Below, in pieces: positions 8,801-19,490 of a DNA stretch of 22,954 bases. Made by a program: the position numbers and the translations under genes. The stretch covers positions 901,990 through 924,943 of the forward strand of contig MNCI01007731.1 in NCBI GenBank assembly GCA_015680685.1. The letters run 5' to 3'. A model generated the notes under the pieces. It had not been told where the DNA came from. It saw only the letters and a list, made by a program, of their open reading frames with translations, and did not search any database. This stretch comes from Gnetum montanum (lineage: Eukaryota; Streptophyta; Gnetopsida; Gnetales; Gnetaceae). Numbering within the stretch: the stretch's first letter is position 1; each line of letters opens with the position of its first letter.

Positions 8801-11800
8801 ACTTCAAATTTTTTGTTACAAGTGCAACATTCTCTTAAGGTGTTATACCTTAGAGGTTTTCTACCTATGGTTCTTCCATTTATAATCCATTGTAATATAG
8901 GATCATATCTTTGTGTATGTACTAAATTGTTGCCCTTATGGGAAGACTCTTATAATATTTTCATCTTAGAGCCATTACTACAGTGCTAGCAACCTTTATG
9001 TTTTACGGACACTTGAGGATAGTTACAATTGTGTTGATGTTGTTCTCCATTTGAATTTTTTGGTGGTTGAACTAACTATGGTTTTGCTTCGATGTGGATG
9101 ATAGGGGTTCTATTGGCAACTCATAAATTATTAGCTTTCATCTCTAGTCTCCAGTGGTTCATTTGGGATGAATTGGACCTGGTCTTCACTTTGGTCTCCA
9201 CCTAGAGGACATGTTTCAAGATGACATTGATTATAATGTGTAGTATGCAGTATCCCTACATCCCCACTTATCTTAGATACTAGTAAGTATGGGAATCACA
9301 AACTAGGCCATGATTTTGCCCAAGTACCTTGGGATGAAAGACCTTTGAACATGTACTTCTAGTGAGCCTTGTTTTGGGTGGATTAAGACCATCATCGATA
9401 GACTTATGTACACTCATGTGTGAAATTATATGTTATCTAATTATGTTAATGCATCTTTCTGTTATGCCATGTTTTGATTTTCACATGTGCATCCCTTTGC
9501 TCTATCTATCTTTTGTTATCGCAAGGCTTTGTGATTTATGCTTGAGATGGCTTGTTTCTGGTTTTTATTGAGGATGCATCTTGAGACCTTGGGATCTAAT
9601 TTAAGACCAACCTTATTATGGTTCTTATTTTAATGTCCTCTTATGCTTTAGACCTGATTACCCTTGTTGTGGATCTCATGGGTGTTGTGTTTCCTCTTTC
9701 CTCTTAGCTATGCTTGCCCTAGGCTTTATGGCATTACTTCTTTGGTTAACATTCCTTAAGGCCTTTTAATTTGGAGATCTATTGGAACAAGTTATCCTAA
9801 TTTTGATTATTTTTTAGACCTCACCTCTTTTGTTGGATGTCTTCTCCTATGAATGCATCCTCTCTGATGTTGCCCTTGGAAGTGTGAATTGAATCTTTTG
9901 TTGTTGAGACTTATTTTTTGCTAGAAATTGATCTCCTTCTATATGTTACAAGATGAGGTAATGGATTTTGGTGCCTATTCCCTCTTATGGATTTTCTAAG
10001 ACCTTAGTCCTAGTGGTGTAGTGTCTATGGTTAGGTATGATTATTCTATGTGGATCTATGGAATTATGAGAGTGCTCCATTTCATCCTCTTTGGTGTGTC
10101 CCATGCTAGTTTCTTTTGTGTGAGTGTATTGAATGGATTCATGATGCTTTGCATGATTGATCTCTATGGGTGTAGCTAAGCTCTTGCTCTTTGTGGAATT
10201 GTAAGATTGTCATATCTCTATGGTTGTGATCATGGTTAATAGTTGCATTTGATGGATGGTGTGCTATACATGTTTCCTACTAACTCTTTTGTTTCCTAGC
10301 TATTATCTTAGATAATGGGAACTTTAGTTAATTTAGTGAAAACTATATCTTTAGGGGTAGATAAGTACACTTGAAATCTTAATGAATTAGTTATGTGATC
10401 TCAAAATATCGACATTGGGTTGTGATTTATTAGTACCAATGTTGTGATGGAATAGCTGGTACATCATGCTTTGTTTGTCTCTCAGTGCTTTGGGTGGGTA
10501 CTAACAGAGGATAGTAATCCATTCTAGATCCTTTCAAATATTGGATTGGTAGAAGGCATGGAATAGTATCCTTGGCCATGCTAGATACTGATGACCTAGG
10601 AGTGGCCAATGCCTTGAAGTCCTAATGTGGCATGTAATGGATCTTCAAATTACATTTTGTGTCGCACGATTGATGTGCTCATATCCCGATCCATTTATTT
10701 CAATGGTGGTTTTAAGGTTGGTGCAATGGTACAGTTGTCCATGTACATGCAGAGATAGGTTTTGAGATCAGAAAGACATAGCTTTGGTATTACTAGTGGT
10801 GGTCTAACACCTTTAGCTTAGAATAAGCTTGGGTAGTTCATCCTCTAGACTACTAGGGCTGAGTAGCATTCCCTAATGTTATGTGTTATGTTTATCAAAT
10901 GTATCCATACTTCCATGTATGCTATATTGTAATGTTGTATTGTATTTAGTATCGACAATTCATGCACTAAGAAGTGCTAAATTTTTTATGTCTTTGTGAA
11001 CTAGTTGTCCCCTATTGTAGGCCTATGCCACATCCTTTGACAAGGCCATATGTAATGTGCTATGTTCCTAGTATAGTTACTTTTTCCTATTAGAACTTTT
11101 GCTATATAATGTAACCAATATCTCTCCCTCAATGTGAGACCTCTCCAAAGCTCTATGGCAAAATCTACTCTATAAATCGTAATGTCATAGGGAGGTTATG
11201 ACATGTTCTTGTCTCTGGTGTTCTCATACCAATGCTTTGTATCCCCTAGTGAGTTTGGGATGTCATGAAGGTATGTCCTACGATGCTCATTCTAGAGGTA
11301 TGATAATTCATTGGAATATTCCTTTAGGGACCCTTGATTGGTAGAATTCTTATTCACAAGTGGTTGATGGTGGAGTGTAAATATCAAACAATCTATTCAA
11401 TGAACTAAATCATGATAGAAAATGGTTCTTAGTAGTCATTATATTATAATAACAATTGTGCATTTGATTTGTAAATTTTGCTATCATGATTGGTTGTAGT
11501 GCAGTAGTGATTCTTAAGTATTACTACCTAGGCTCCTCCTCCATGGTTGGTTATGGTCTTTTGCGGCAGTTTTATAACTTATGGGATGGTGGTCCATTCT
11601 TGAAAAAATGGTATTATAGTTACTAGAATCGTTAACTTCTCTTAGAGGCCCTATTGGATGATCCTCTACATGCATGATAAACAATTAAGCCTATGCTTTC
11701 ATGACTTGGGGCTTTTGGCTCATTTCTGAGCTATGGTGTATGGCCCTATCTCTTTGGCATAATGTTGGTTGTTTTAGTATCCCAACCTCTTTATGTGAGA

Positions 11801-13928
11801 AAGTAATGATAGTGCACTCTACTCCAAATTGACTCTCTAACCTAATGGCATTGCCTATTCTCCATTTTGTGGCATTTCTTTAGTGTTGGCAAGACAACAT
11901 GAGCTATATTTTGATAGTTGACCTTCTATGTGGGCTTCAAATGTAGTTTATGTTTGGGGTTTATATCAAATAATGGTCCTAGATGCCAAATTCTTTGGAC
12001 TTATTTCAGACATAGGGTATGATTACCACACTTGAATAGCTGGAATTCACTTTGTAAGATCTTGTGCTTGATGTAGGCTTAATGTTCTAGCACCTCTTTT
12101 TAAGCAAGGTGTGATTGCATGTACTCTCTTTCAATTTTGTGGTTCTAGAGGAACTTCTTTGTCTAGGTCCTTTGATAGACCTCCCATATTACAAATCTTT
12201 CAGGGATAGATTATAGGTTGTATTCAATTGAAATTTAATATTGGTAATGGCCATTCATTGTAATTTCAAATTATCTTGAGGATCTAGTCCTCTTATGGAT
12301 AGACTATTATTGATGACTCTTAAAATTGTTGATCTATATACTATGAAAATCTATGTAGTGGTGTCACCTTGTCCACCATAAATGTATTATTTGCAAGGGG
12401 CTAGGTACCATGAAAGGATAATCTAGATTTCCTATGGTGATATGTGGTCCTCCTATATGGTGTTTTTCCTAATGAGATCGGTGGCCTTTTCGAGATGATC
12501 CTTGTCATGGATCAACTATGGGTAAGACCTATGACTCCATGTCTTCTCACAATAGCTAGTGGTTAAATAATTTGAATGTGTGTATTGGTTGCCTCCTTTG
12601 GTAGGTATGATGTATACAAGGTAGATGGTTTGGTGTAACTACTTGCAAAAGGGACCTCACAATGAGGATATCCACTTGTAGATGAAAACACAAATGTGAT
12701 GAGTTGATCGTGGTATACAGTTGTTTCTAGCATGGTAGGAAATGGAGATTATGTGGATATGGATGTTCCCTAGAGGAATATATCAATGTTTATCCTTGGA
12801 GACATTCAACATGCTTATCTGAAGCAAGTTCCTAAAGAATGGTGCTTGTCCCACCTCTTAGGGTAGGAAGGGCAAGCTATAAGAGGTGAATGTAGCTAAT
12901 TATTTTCTATAAATGGAACATAGCGATTGTATTAAAAGATGTGATTGGAGAATTACCTTAAGGCTAATTTCTCAACCTATCCTCCACTTATTTAAGCATT
13001 CGAGTAAGTGATTTTCATGTTGGATATACTTAAAGGATGTAGATCATTGAAAGAATTAGGATGCTATGATAGCATCTTGGAGAAGTTTTCCAAACAAATT
13101 TTTGGGTCTTCTCCCTTGCTGCAAATATGAGATTTTGTGTTCGATGATGGAAATGTAAATTGTGGAGCTATTACATCTATAGATGGCAAGGTCAAAATAA
13201 AGAGATCTACCTCTAAACCTTGTTTGGAAGGAGGATTATGCTTAACTCCCTCCCTACCAGCCTAGACCGATGTTAAAGGATAAATAAAATAAAGTTTGTT
13301 GATGTACACATGGTGATCCAGTGCTTAGATGGTTGAACTAGTTAGAACCCATGGATCTTGAAGACAGAAGTAGAACCTGGGATTCTAACAAGCTTGAGTT
13401 ACTTGTTGAGACATGGATCTTTTGGAGCATGCCCTCTCTTTAAGATATGGTTTCACAAGTCCATCACCAAGGCTAAAAATGAATCTTGGTGAGCTTTCAA
13501 ATTTATATTTAAAAAACTCTCTAAAAATTGATGGACATCAAGAAGCCATTTAGTAGGAACTTAGTTGAACTTGTAAAAGAGGAACACATCTTATTGCATA
13601 AGTATGTGTTTACACAAAAGGACAAGACTCTAAACCCAATTAAGGGATGGATCTAAGGGACACCTTAGAGACGTTGGCCCCTTAGGTTTGGCTTATTCCT
13701 CTTGTCATGGAGTAGGGATAGTTATGAGTTCCTCCAAGTGCCCTTTGTGTTTCATGTACAACCTTGGATGGAAGGACACATCAGGCATTGGATTTAGTAC
13801 CTTCCTTCAAGCCTACTGTCATTAGAGTAGAGTGACTTCCTGAAATGACCAAGCTCCAAACCTTTACTTGAAATATACTCTCGAAGCTTATCCTAGGCTC
13901 CACTTCGAGGATGTTGCTTCTTTCGTGT
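8801..13928 (+). other. Interior of E3, no recognisable coding region
   Basis: I read the three plus frames and the minus strand for retroelement hallmarks (DSG protease, YVDD/DDI RT, CCHC knuckle, HHCC/DDE integrase, RNase H) and found none. Open frames are short (74 codons at 8765-8989, 69 at 9362-9571) and lack family features. Composition is fairly uniform from left LTR to about 13300, with T exceeding A on plus. Any original genes have been lost or are too decayed for visual detection. Confidence 0.55.
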
Positions 13929-13937
13929 GAGGAAGGA
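13929..13937 (+). other. Polypurine tract of E3
   Basis: GAGGAAGGA, followed by one T, directly precedes the right LTR start (TGTGAGAG at 13939). This is the expected site for plus-strand DNA priming and agrees with the orientation given by the primer site. Confidence 0.65.
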
Positions 13938-13938
13938 T

Positions 13939-14528
13939 TGTGAGAGATGTCTAATGGGTAGAGGTTTTCCTAGTTCCTCCTCATGGTACAAGGGCCATGG
14001 ACCAACATGAGGTGTTCATGAGTGGCACTCAAGTGTTACAAAACCCATCTTGACTTGGTGGTACCAAGTAAGCAATAGGACTCCATCCTATTGTTCCTCT
14101 TTCATAGTCCTCCTCATCTTACCTTCACAATGGAGAACTACATGGCCCTAATTCTATAGTGGTCACAAATATGTAGGTAGTATAGATTCAATAATCCTGG
14201 TGCGATGCCTTGCTAAACCTTGTACCAGATCATGAGGGGTCTAGGGGTGAGGTGCTCCCCCTTGTAAATACATTGTCATTCTCCCACTAATAATGTCTAC
14301 ATTGTTGTTTGTATACTTGTTTTCTTATTCTCATTCAAAGTTTAAAGGTTCTCCTAGAGGCCTTATCATACTCGATACAAAATAGACGTGTTGGTCACTT
14401 CCTTTTAAATCATTCAAGTTGTAGCAATGTTTTCTTTGAAGTGTAATGCCCTAGTCTTTCATCCTAAGTCCATTGAATCTAAGGGAATTCGTAAGGGTGT
14501 CAGATAATGTTGGGGCAATGTTGTTATA
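13939..14528 (+). repeat. Right (3') LTR of E3
   Basis: Aligns with 8208-8785 throughout, for example GGTGTTCATGAGTGGCACT, CCTCCTCATCTTACC, ACAATGGAGAACTACAT and ATATGTAGGTAGTAT. It ends TTGTTATA at 14528 and carries about 15 extra bases near its end. The many transitions between the two LTRs indicate an old insertion. Confidence 0.82.
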
Positions 14529-14791
14529 TAATCACTCTTGCACTTTTTTAAACCATTACTATATTAAATAATAAAAGATCTAATTTCCTTGAACATAACA
14601 ATAACACTATATCCATGCATTCCAAAGTAAAAGTTATTGTAATCCCTTACTAATTATAAATTGCAATTACAACATTTCTTACCTATCCATATAATAGAAC
14701 AAAGTTTGGAAAGTTCTGCATGAGTTGCATGATATTTGAAAGGGTATGAAACCCAAGCTTGTCCAACTTGTCCTAGCTATTTAAATTTCAC
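14529..14791. repeat. Repeat A, copy A3, right of E3
   Basis: Same orientation as A2 (7930-8201) and roughly 80-85 percent identical. Both begin TAAYCACTCTTGCAC and share ATTACTATATTAAATAATAA, CATTCCAAAGTAAAAGTTAT, AATTGCAATTACAACATTTC, ATGAAACCCAAGCTT and a final ATTTAAATTTCAC. Homology starts at the outer edge of the right LTR and stops at 14791, matching the point where A2 stops six bases before the left LTR. Confidence 0.85.
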
Positions 14792-14987
14792 TTGAAATCC
14801 ACTTAGGGACGAAAAATAGCTCCACATTGTTTAAGGATGCGACAGCCAACCCTATGCCTTTGACAATGTTACCTTGTAGGTGCAACTAAACAATGTTTTT
14901 AGCCGAGAGGCCAATATGTCTCTTGCAATGGGGGGAGGGGGAGCGTATTTTGTTGCCTTCCATGTCACATGCCATGTAAGATCTCAT

Positions 14988-15085
14988 GATGGAAAAGAAC
15001 ACCATGTTAAAAAACGTGATGTAAAGTCCACGCCATGGAAAAAAACACAATGTAAAATCCACTCCATGGAAAAAAAAACACTATG
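14988..15085. repeat. 31-bp tandem repeat, about three copies
   Basis: Units contain CCATGGAAAAAA, an ACACAATG-like block and ATGTAAARTCCAC. The blocks ATGTAAAGTCC (15019) and ATGTAAAATCC (15050) are 31 bases apart. Outer units are more diverged. Confidence 0.75.
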
Positions 15086-15428
15086 AATCAAATTAATAGA
15101 ATTTTTCACAAGAATTATTATTGAATAACTTATAGTTATTTTGATTTTTGTTTTCAATATGAATATCAATTCTCAATAATCAATTTAAGATTTGATTGAT
15201 TGGTAAAATATATAAGATTCACTCCAAAGAAATAATAGGTATATATTATAACTATATAGCTAAACTAGTGATAATCCCTTGTTGTAATTTGTCATGTTAT
15301 TAACAATTTCATGGATGTACTGTCACCGTCATTTTGAAATGTATCCTTAATTTCCACCCTCCTTTCCTGATTGTAAGACATCTCATTTTTATCGATCGTT
15401 CCTTTTCCCCGTTGTCTCTTGCATGAAT

Positions 15429-15440
15429 GAACACGTGTTC
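15429..15440. promoter_or_regulatory. G-box palindrome, first copy
   Basis: GAACACGTGTTC is a perfect 12-base palindrome centred on CACGTG, the plant bZIP/bHLH G-box core. The identical 12-mer recurs at 15895-15906. A regulatory role is inference. Confidence 0.45.
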
Positions 15441-15514
15441 TTGCAGCGTTAGTTGCTTCTTATTTTAAAAGTATCGTGTTTCTCTTTTACTGAAATCAAA
15501 ATTCAGTCTTTCTA

Positions 15515-15907
15515 CTAAAATCAAAACCTAAGAAATAAACAACGTGCGGCGCACTGTCAAGACCACGTTATAGCTATTATTTTTGTTTTTTCTACAAAAC
15601 TCTCATTGAAACACAGGTTTCGTTCTTTGGTACAAGCCTATCTTTCTAGATAAAATGAAAACACCAAACTTTGTTAAGTGCAATAATTGATGGTCGAGCA
15701 CATTAATGGATGCTTGACACCAACCGTTGAGACACATATACCAAAGCTGCCAGAGACCAACCGTCAAAACACATATCCTATCCACATTTCCTAAAATCAA
15801 AACCGAAGGAAAAAAATTAGCCCAGTAATAATATGATGGTCCAGACCACGTTAAGGTTATTGTTATTATTTTTATTTTTACCAAACTCTTACTGGAACAC
15901 GTGTTCT
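15515..15907. repeat. Diverged ~110-bp direct repeat, 276-bp period
   Basis: Copies at 15515-15620 and 15791-15907 share CTAAAATCAAAACC, AGACCACGTTA, a TATTATTTTT block and AAACTCT, then a GAAACAC/GGAACAC end. Between them is a smaller 37-base repeat with ACCAACCGT at 15719 and 15756. Confidence 0.7.
15895..15906. promoter_or_regulatory. G-box palindrome, second copy
   Basis: Second exact copy of GAACACGTGTTC. It lies 93 bases left of the E4 insertion, so it would have been about 170 bases upstream of the P450 ATG before insertion. Confidence 0.45.
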
Positions 15908-15983
15908 ATGGCCCTGTGAATCCGAACACGGTGAGGCATATTATACACGCAGACTTTGGTTTATTTAATTTCCAATGCACCAG

Positions 15984-15988
15984 ATGCC
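15984..15988. repeat. Target site duplication of E4, left copy
   Basis: ATGCC directly before the LTR start TGTTAG; identical to 20721-20725. A perfect 5-base duplication fixes both ends of the insertion. Confidence 0.95.
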
Positions 15989-16339
15989 TGTTAGCAGATC
16001 TAGCAGTGAAATATGAAATGAGATGAAAATAAAGAGCAATGGAACCATAGGCAAATGTAGAAGGATCTTATTATCAAAAATGGGAATAACAACCTTCTCT
16101 CTTTATCACAAGAAAAGAACAAGAAGAAGCCTCTCTCTCATGCAATAGGAGAAGAATGTAAGAGTGGGATGGAAAGGGGATGTACGTGATGGATCTGAAT
16201 TGAGGTGAGGCAGGTCCCTTTTATATTGGTTAAGGGGCCCTTAAATAACTAATGATAACCACCCACTATTTTAATAACCATAGCAAAATTTTAGCATGAT
16301 AACCATGCCCTAAATTTATCATGATAACTATGCCCAACA
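15989..16339 (-). repeat. 3' LTR of E4 (351 bp)
   Basis: On plus it runs from TGTTAGCAGATC to GCCCAACA, so it has TG...CA ends. It matches 20381-20720, with long identical tracts such as CATGCAATAGGAGAAGAATG. It carries an extra ~11-base segment near 16085 relative to the other LTR and a TATAAAAGG on the minus strand (16225-16217). Confidence 0.95.
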
Positions 16340-16352
16340 ATCTCCCACTTAG
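16340..16352 (-). other. Polypurine tract of E4
   Basis: The minus strand reads AAGTGGGAGAT immediately before the 3' LTR start (TGTTGGGC), a typical copia plus-strand primer. Confidence 0.9.
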
Positions 16353-16439
16353 AGATTTTGATTGAGAATCAATCATATCTCCACACCATCCTTTCTCCCT
16401 TGCCATTCTATATTGCTTATGCTTTTGATAGGCCATATG

Positions 16440-17000
16440 AGGATCTACTCTAGTCAAACTTGTCCATGTTAATTGGCTTGGTCAGAACATTTGGAAGATT
16501 ATCCTTGGTGTGTATCTTCTACATATCCACACTTCCATCTTCTACTACGTTATGAACAAAGTGAAATTGTACTCCTATGTGTTTTGTCCTTGAATGAAAG
16601 GCTAGATTCCTAGCAATATGCAAGGTGCTCTGACTATCACAAAACAAAGAAATCTTCTCTTATTTGTGTCCAAGCTCCTCTAATAACTTTTGAATCCAAA
16701 TTGCTTCCTTGCAAGCTTGTGTAGCTACCATGTATTCTACTTCTGTTGTAGATAATGCTACTACTATTTGCAATCTTGATACTCAGCTTATAGCTCCTCC
16801 TACAAGTGTAAACACATAGCCTGTAGTAGATTTCTTTTTATCTAGATCACTTGCAAAATCTGAATCCACATAACTTTTAATAGTAAATTTCGATCCTCCA
16901 TAACATAATGCAACATCTAAGGTACCCTGAATGTACCTTAGGATTCTCTTAATAGTACTCCAATGCTCTCGTCCAAGATTTTCCATCTATCAACTAATCG
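16440..17000 (-). pseudogene. pol: RNase H domain of E4 pol (broken)
   Basis: The RNase H that removes template RNA during reverse transcription. The minus-strand frame at 16986-16783 reads RILRYIQGT, then SYVDSDFASD and KKKSTTGYVF, the usual copia junction and first RNase H blocks (DSDFA carries a catalytic Asp). After the stop near 16783 the same frame continues with ALSTTEVEYM, ACKEAIW, LFCDSQS and HTKDNLPNVLTKP, the expected C-terminus, with further stops. This frame is shifted relative to the RT frame (17768-17334), so at least one frameshift lies between them. Confidence 0.85.
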
Positions 17001-18347
17001 CTCCCACTGCTTGTGCAATGTCTGGTCTTATACAAATCATAGCGAACATTAGGCTTCCCACTACTGATGCATATGGTACTTAAGACATCTCATTCTACTT
17101 TACTTCATTACTAGGACACATCTCAGAGGATAATTTGAAATTAATAGGAAGTAGGTAGAAATTGGCTTACAATTCTACATGTTGAAGCATCACAAGATCT
17201 TACCCAAGTAGTTTTTCTGAGAAAGCCAAATCTTCTTGTTATTTTTATCTCAGTGAATTTGCATCCTTAGAATCTTGTTTGCTGGTCCCAAGTCTTTCAT
17301 ATCAAATTCCCTAGCCAATTATGCCTTCAATTCTTAGATTTGCTCTTTGTTGGGGCCTATAACCAACATGTCATCCACATACAATAGCAAAATGATGAAA
17401 TCTTTATCAAACCTCTTGAAATATGTACAAGGGTCTGCACTGAGTCTATTGTACCCAAGGCTCATGATATATGAGTCAAATCTCTTGTACCAACACCTTG
17501 GCACCTGTTTCAGACTGTCCAAAGATTTGTTCAACCAGCAAATCAAGTTCTCTTTTCCTTCTTCTGCAAAACCTTCTAGTTGGAGCATGTAAATCTCTTC
17601 TTCAAGATCTCTATGAAGAAAAGCAGTTTTCACATCTAATTGTTCTAGATGTAGGTCAAACGTAGCACACATTGCTAGGACTACTCTAACTATTATAAGT
17701 CTAACCATAGGAGAAAATATCTCATTGAAGTCAATTTCTTCTTTTTGAGCATATCCCTTTACCACCAATCTTGCACAATATCACTTCACTTGGTCATTAC
17801 TATCACGTTTGACCTTGTAGACCCATTTGTTTCCAATAGCCTTTCTTCCTTGTGGTAGTGTAACAAGATCCCATGTCTTGTTTTTGTGTAAAGCTTCAAT
17901 CTCCTCCTGCATTGTTGTCATCCGCAAAGACACATTTGGACTTTTGAGAGCCTCATGTAAAGTTGAGGGTTCTCCATCCTTCGTTAAAAGGTAGTATGCA
18001 ACATTACTTTCAATAACATAATCTAAATACCAAGTTGATGATCTTTTTGCCCAAGATGACTGACAAACTTCATAAGCTTCAGACTTGACTGGTTCATTCT
18101 CTTCATACATTGATGTTGCTTCAAAAGTAACCGAATCTTTAGCTTTTATCTTATCTTGTACCTGAATTCTAGTAGTCTCTGAATTCTCCTTTAAAGTGTT
18201 ATCATCTCCCTTATCTTGCATTTTATCTTCTACAAATATCACATCTTTGCTGATGACAACCCTGTGGATATTGGGATCCCACATGCGATACCCCTTAACT
18301 CCATTAGCATACCTTAAGAAGATACATTTCCTAGACTTTGGGTCCAA
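17001..18347 (-). pseudogene. pol: Reverse transcriptase region of E4 pol (broken)
   Basis: RNA-dependent DNA polymerase of the copia element. Going down the minus strand: an integrase C-terminal/linker part (CIFLRYANGVKGYRMWDP), then EEIEALHKNKTWDLV, IGNKWVYKVK, a stop at 17783-17781, VKGYAQKEEIDFNEIFSP, LDVKTAFLHRDLEEEIYM, QVPRCWYKRFD and LLLYVDDMLV. The catalytic YVDD box (17381-17370) is intact, as is the first Asp in DVKTAFL. A stop at 17336-17334 follows soon after. Beyond it, LAREFDMKDLGPANKILRM can be read before the frame is lost. The palm motifs survive but the protein is truncated by stops on both sides. Confidence 0.9.
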
Positions 18348-18359
18348 CTTTGATCTTTC

Positions 18360-19490
18360 TTAATCATTTTTTATCACATACACAAAACTTCCAAATGTAT
18401 GAAGATGAGAACAAATAGCTAGCTTACCAATCCACATTTCTATTGGTGTTTTTAGATCAATCACAGTTGATGGAGACCGATTGATTAAATAGGAGGTGGT
18501 ATTGATTGCTTCTGCCCAACATGACTTGGTTAGATTTGTAGCCCTCAACATTAATCTTGTTTTCTCCACCAAGGTTTTGTTCATCCGTTTTGCCACTCCA
18601 TTTTGTTGAGGAGTGTGTGCTGCTGTGAACTACCTCTTGATGCCTTCTTGTTGACAAAATGCATCAAATTCATCACTTGTATATTCTTGTCCATTATCTA
18701 TTCTTAGACACTTGATCCTTTATTCAAACTCAAGTTCTACCTGTGCTTTAAAAACTTTGAAGACTGAAAAGACATCTATCTTCCTTTTGATTGGATACAC
18801 CCAACATCTCCTGGAATAATCATCAATGAAAGATACAAAGTATCTTGCTCTTCCTAGGGAGGTAACTAGTGCTTGCCAAACATCAAAGTGCATCAAGTCC
18901 AAGATGCCTCTACTCTTAGCTGTTGACGTGCTAAACTTTAATCTATGTTGCTTACTAGTAACACAATGCTCACAAAATGGTAAACATACCAAATTGAGCC
19001 TATGAAGTAGTCTCTGGTTAGAGAAAATATTCAAACCTTGTTCTAACATATGAACCAGCTTTCGATGCCACAATATCATCGATTCTTCTACCAAACTACT
19101 ATATGCAATAGAAGACTCTCCCACTTGATGTGTGTTTCCTACAAGCATGTACAAATTTGCAGCAACCTTTTCTGCCTTCATTACCACAAGAGCACCTTTG
19201 GTAATCTTCAAGATCCCATTCTGTATATGAGTTTTGCATCCAACATCATCTAGTTGTCCTAAAGACAGTGGATTTTTCTTCAAGCCTTTCACATGACGTA
19301 CCTCTTGTATGGTTCGAATAGTGCCATCATACATCTTTATCTTGATAGTACCACTACCAATGATTTTCAAAGCATGATCATTTCCCATGTACACAAATCT
19401 TTCTGAGATTGGTTTGTAGTGATAAAACCATTCTCTTTGAGAGGTCATGTGTCATGTTACTCTTGAGTCCAAGATCCAAGCATCAATGAG
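18360..19490 (-). pseudogene. pol: Protease and integrase region of E4 pol (broken)
   Basis: Starts at the aspartic protease site, which reads AWILDSRVT instead of the family's DSGAT, followed at once by TGA (19454-19452). It continues with the protease body (KPISERFVYMGN, KNPLSLGQLD) and the GAG-pre-integrase zinc finger (LWHRKLVHM ... LPFCEHCVTSKQ). The integrase core follows: MHFDVWQ with the first Asp, then FIDDYSRR, a stop at 18722-18720, LRIDNGQEY with the second Asp, a stop at 18632-18630, and TPQQNGVAKRMN. There the catalytic Glu is Lys. The end is INTTSYLINRSPS and FGSFVYVIK, closed by a stop at 18362-18360. All pieces share one frame with gag and RT. Both protease and integrase have lost active-site residues. 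Confidence 0.92.

Larger units (their letters stand above)
8208..14528 (+). mobile_element. Degraded LTR retrotransposon (E3), ~6.3 kb, no recognisable gag/pol
   Basis: Two long direct repeats (8208-8785 and 13939-14528) of roughly 80 percent identity by eye bound a 5.15-kb interior. Orientation comes from a tRNA-iMet-like primer site two bases after the left LTR and a purine-rich tract one base before the right LTR. The interior shows no protease, RT, RNase H, integrase or CCHC motif on either strand by eye. The plus strand is T/G-rich, unlike the A-rich sense strand of most retroelements. It could be a non-autonomous derivative (LARD-like) or an element decayed beyond recognition. No clean 5-base target duplication is visible; the flanks are instead ~265-bp direct repeats (A2 and A3). 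Confidence 0.8.
14792..15983. other. AT-rich region left of E4, probable upstream sequence of the P450 remnant
   Basis: No gene is recognisable. Once the copia insertion E4 is removed, this region lies directly upstream of the P450 exon at 20802, so part of it may be the old promoter. It contains a 31-bp tandem repeat (14988-15085), two G-box palindromes (15429-15440, 15895-15906) and a diverged direct repeat (15515-15620 with 15791-15907). Confidence 0.5.

Noticed and set aside
8765-9571. Short open frames at the start of the E3 interior as gag
   Set aside because: No gag core or zinc knuckle; the first one starts inside the LTR and runs through the primer site.
12780-12850. GDIQHAYLKQVP-like reading as a copia RT (DVKTAFL) block in E3
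   Set aside because: Only a few residues resemble the motif, and no other RT block such as YVDD follows at the right distance.
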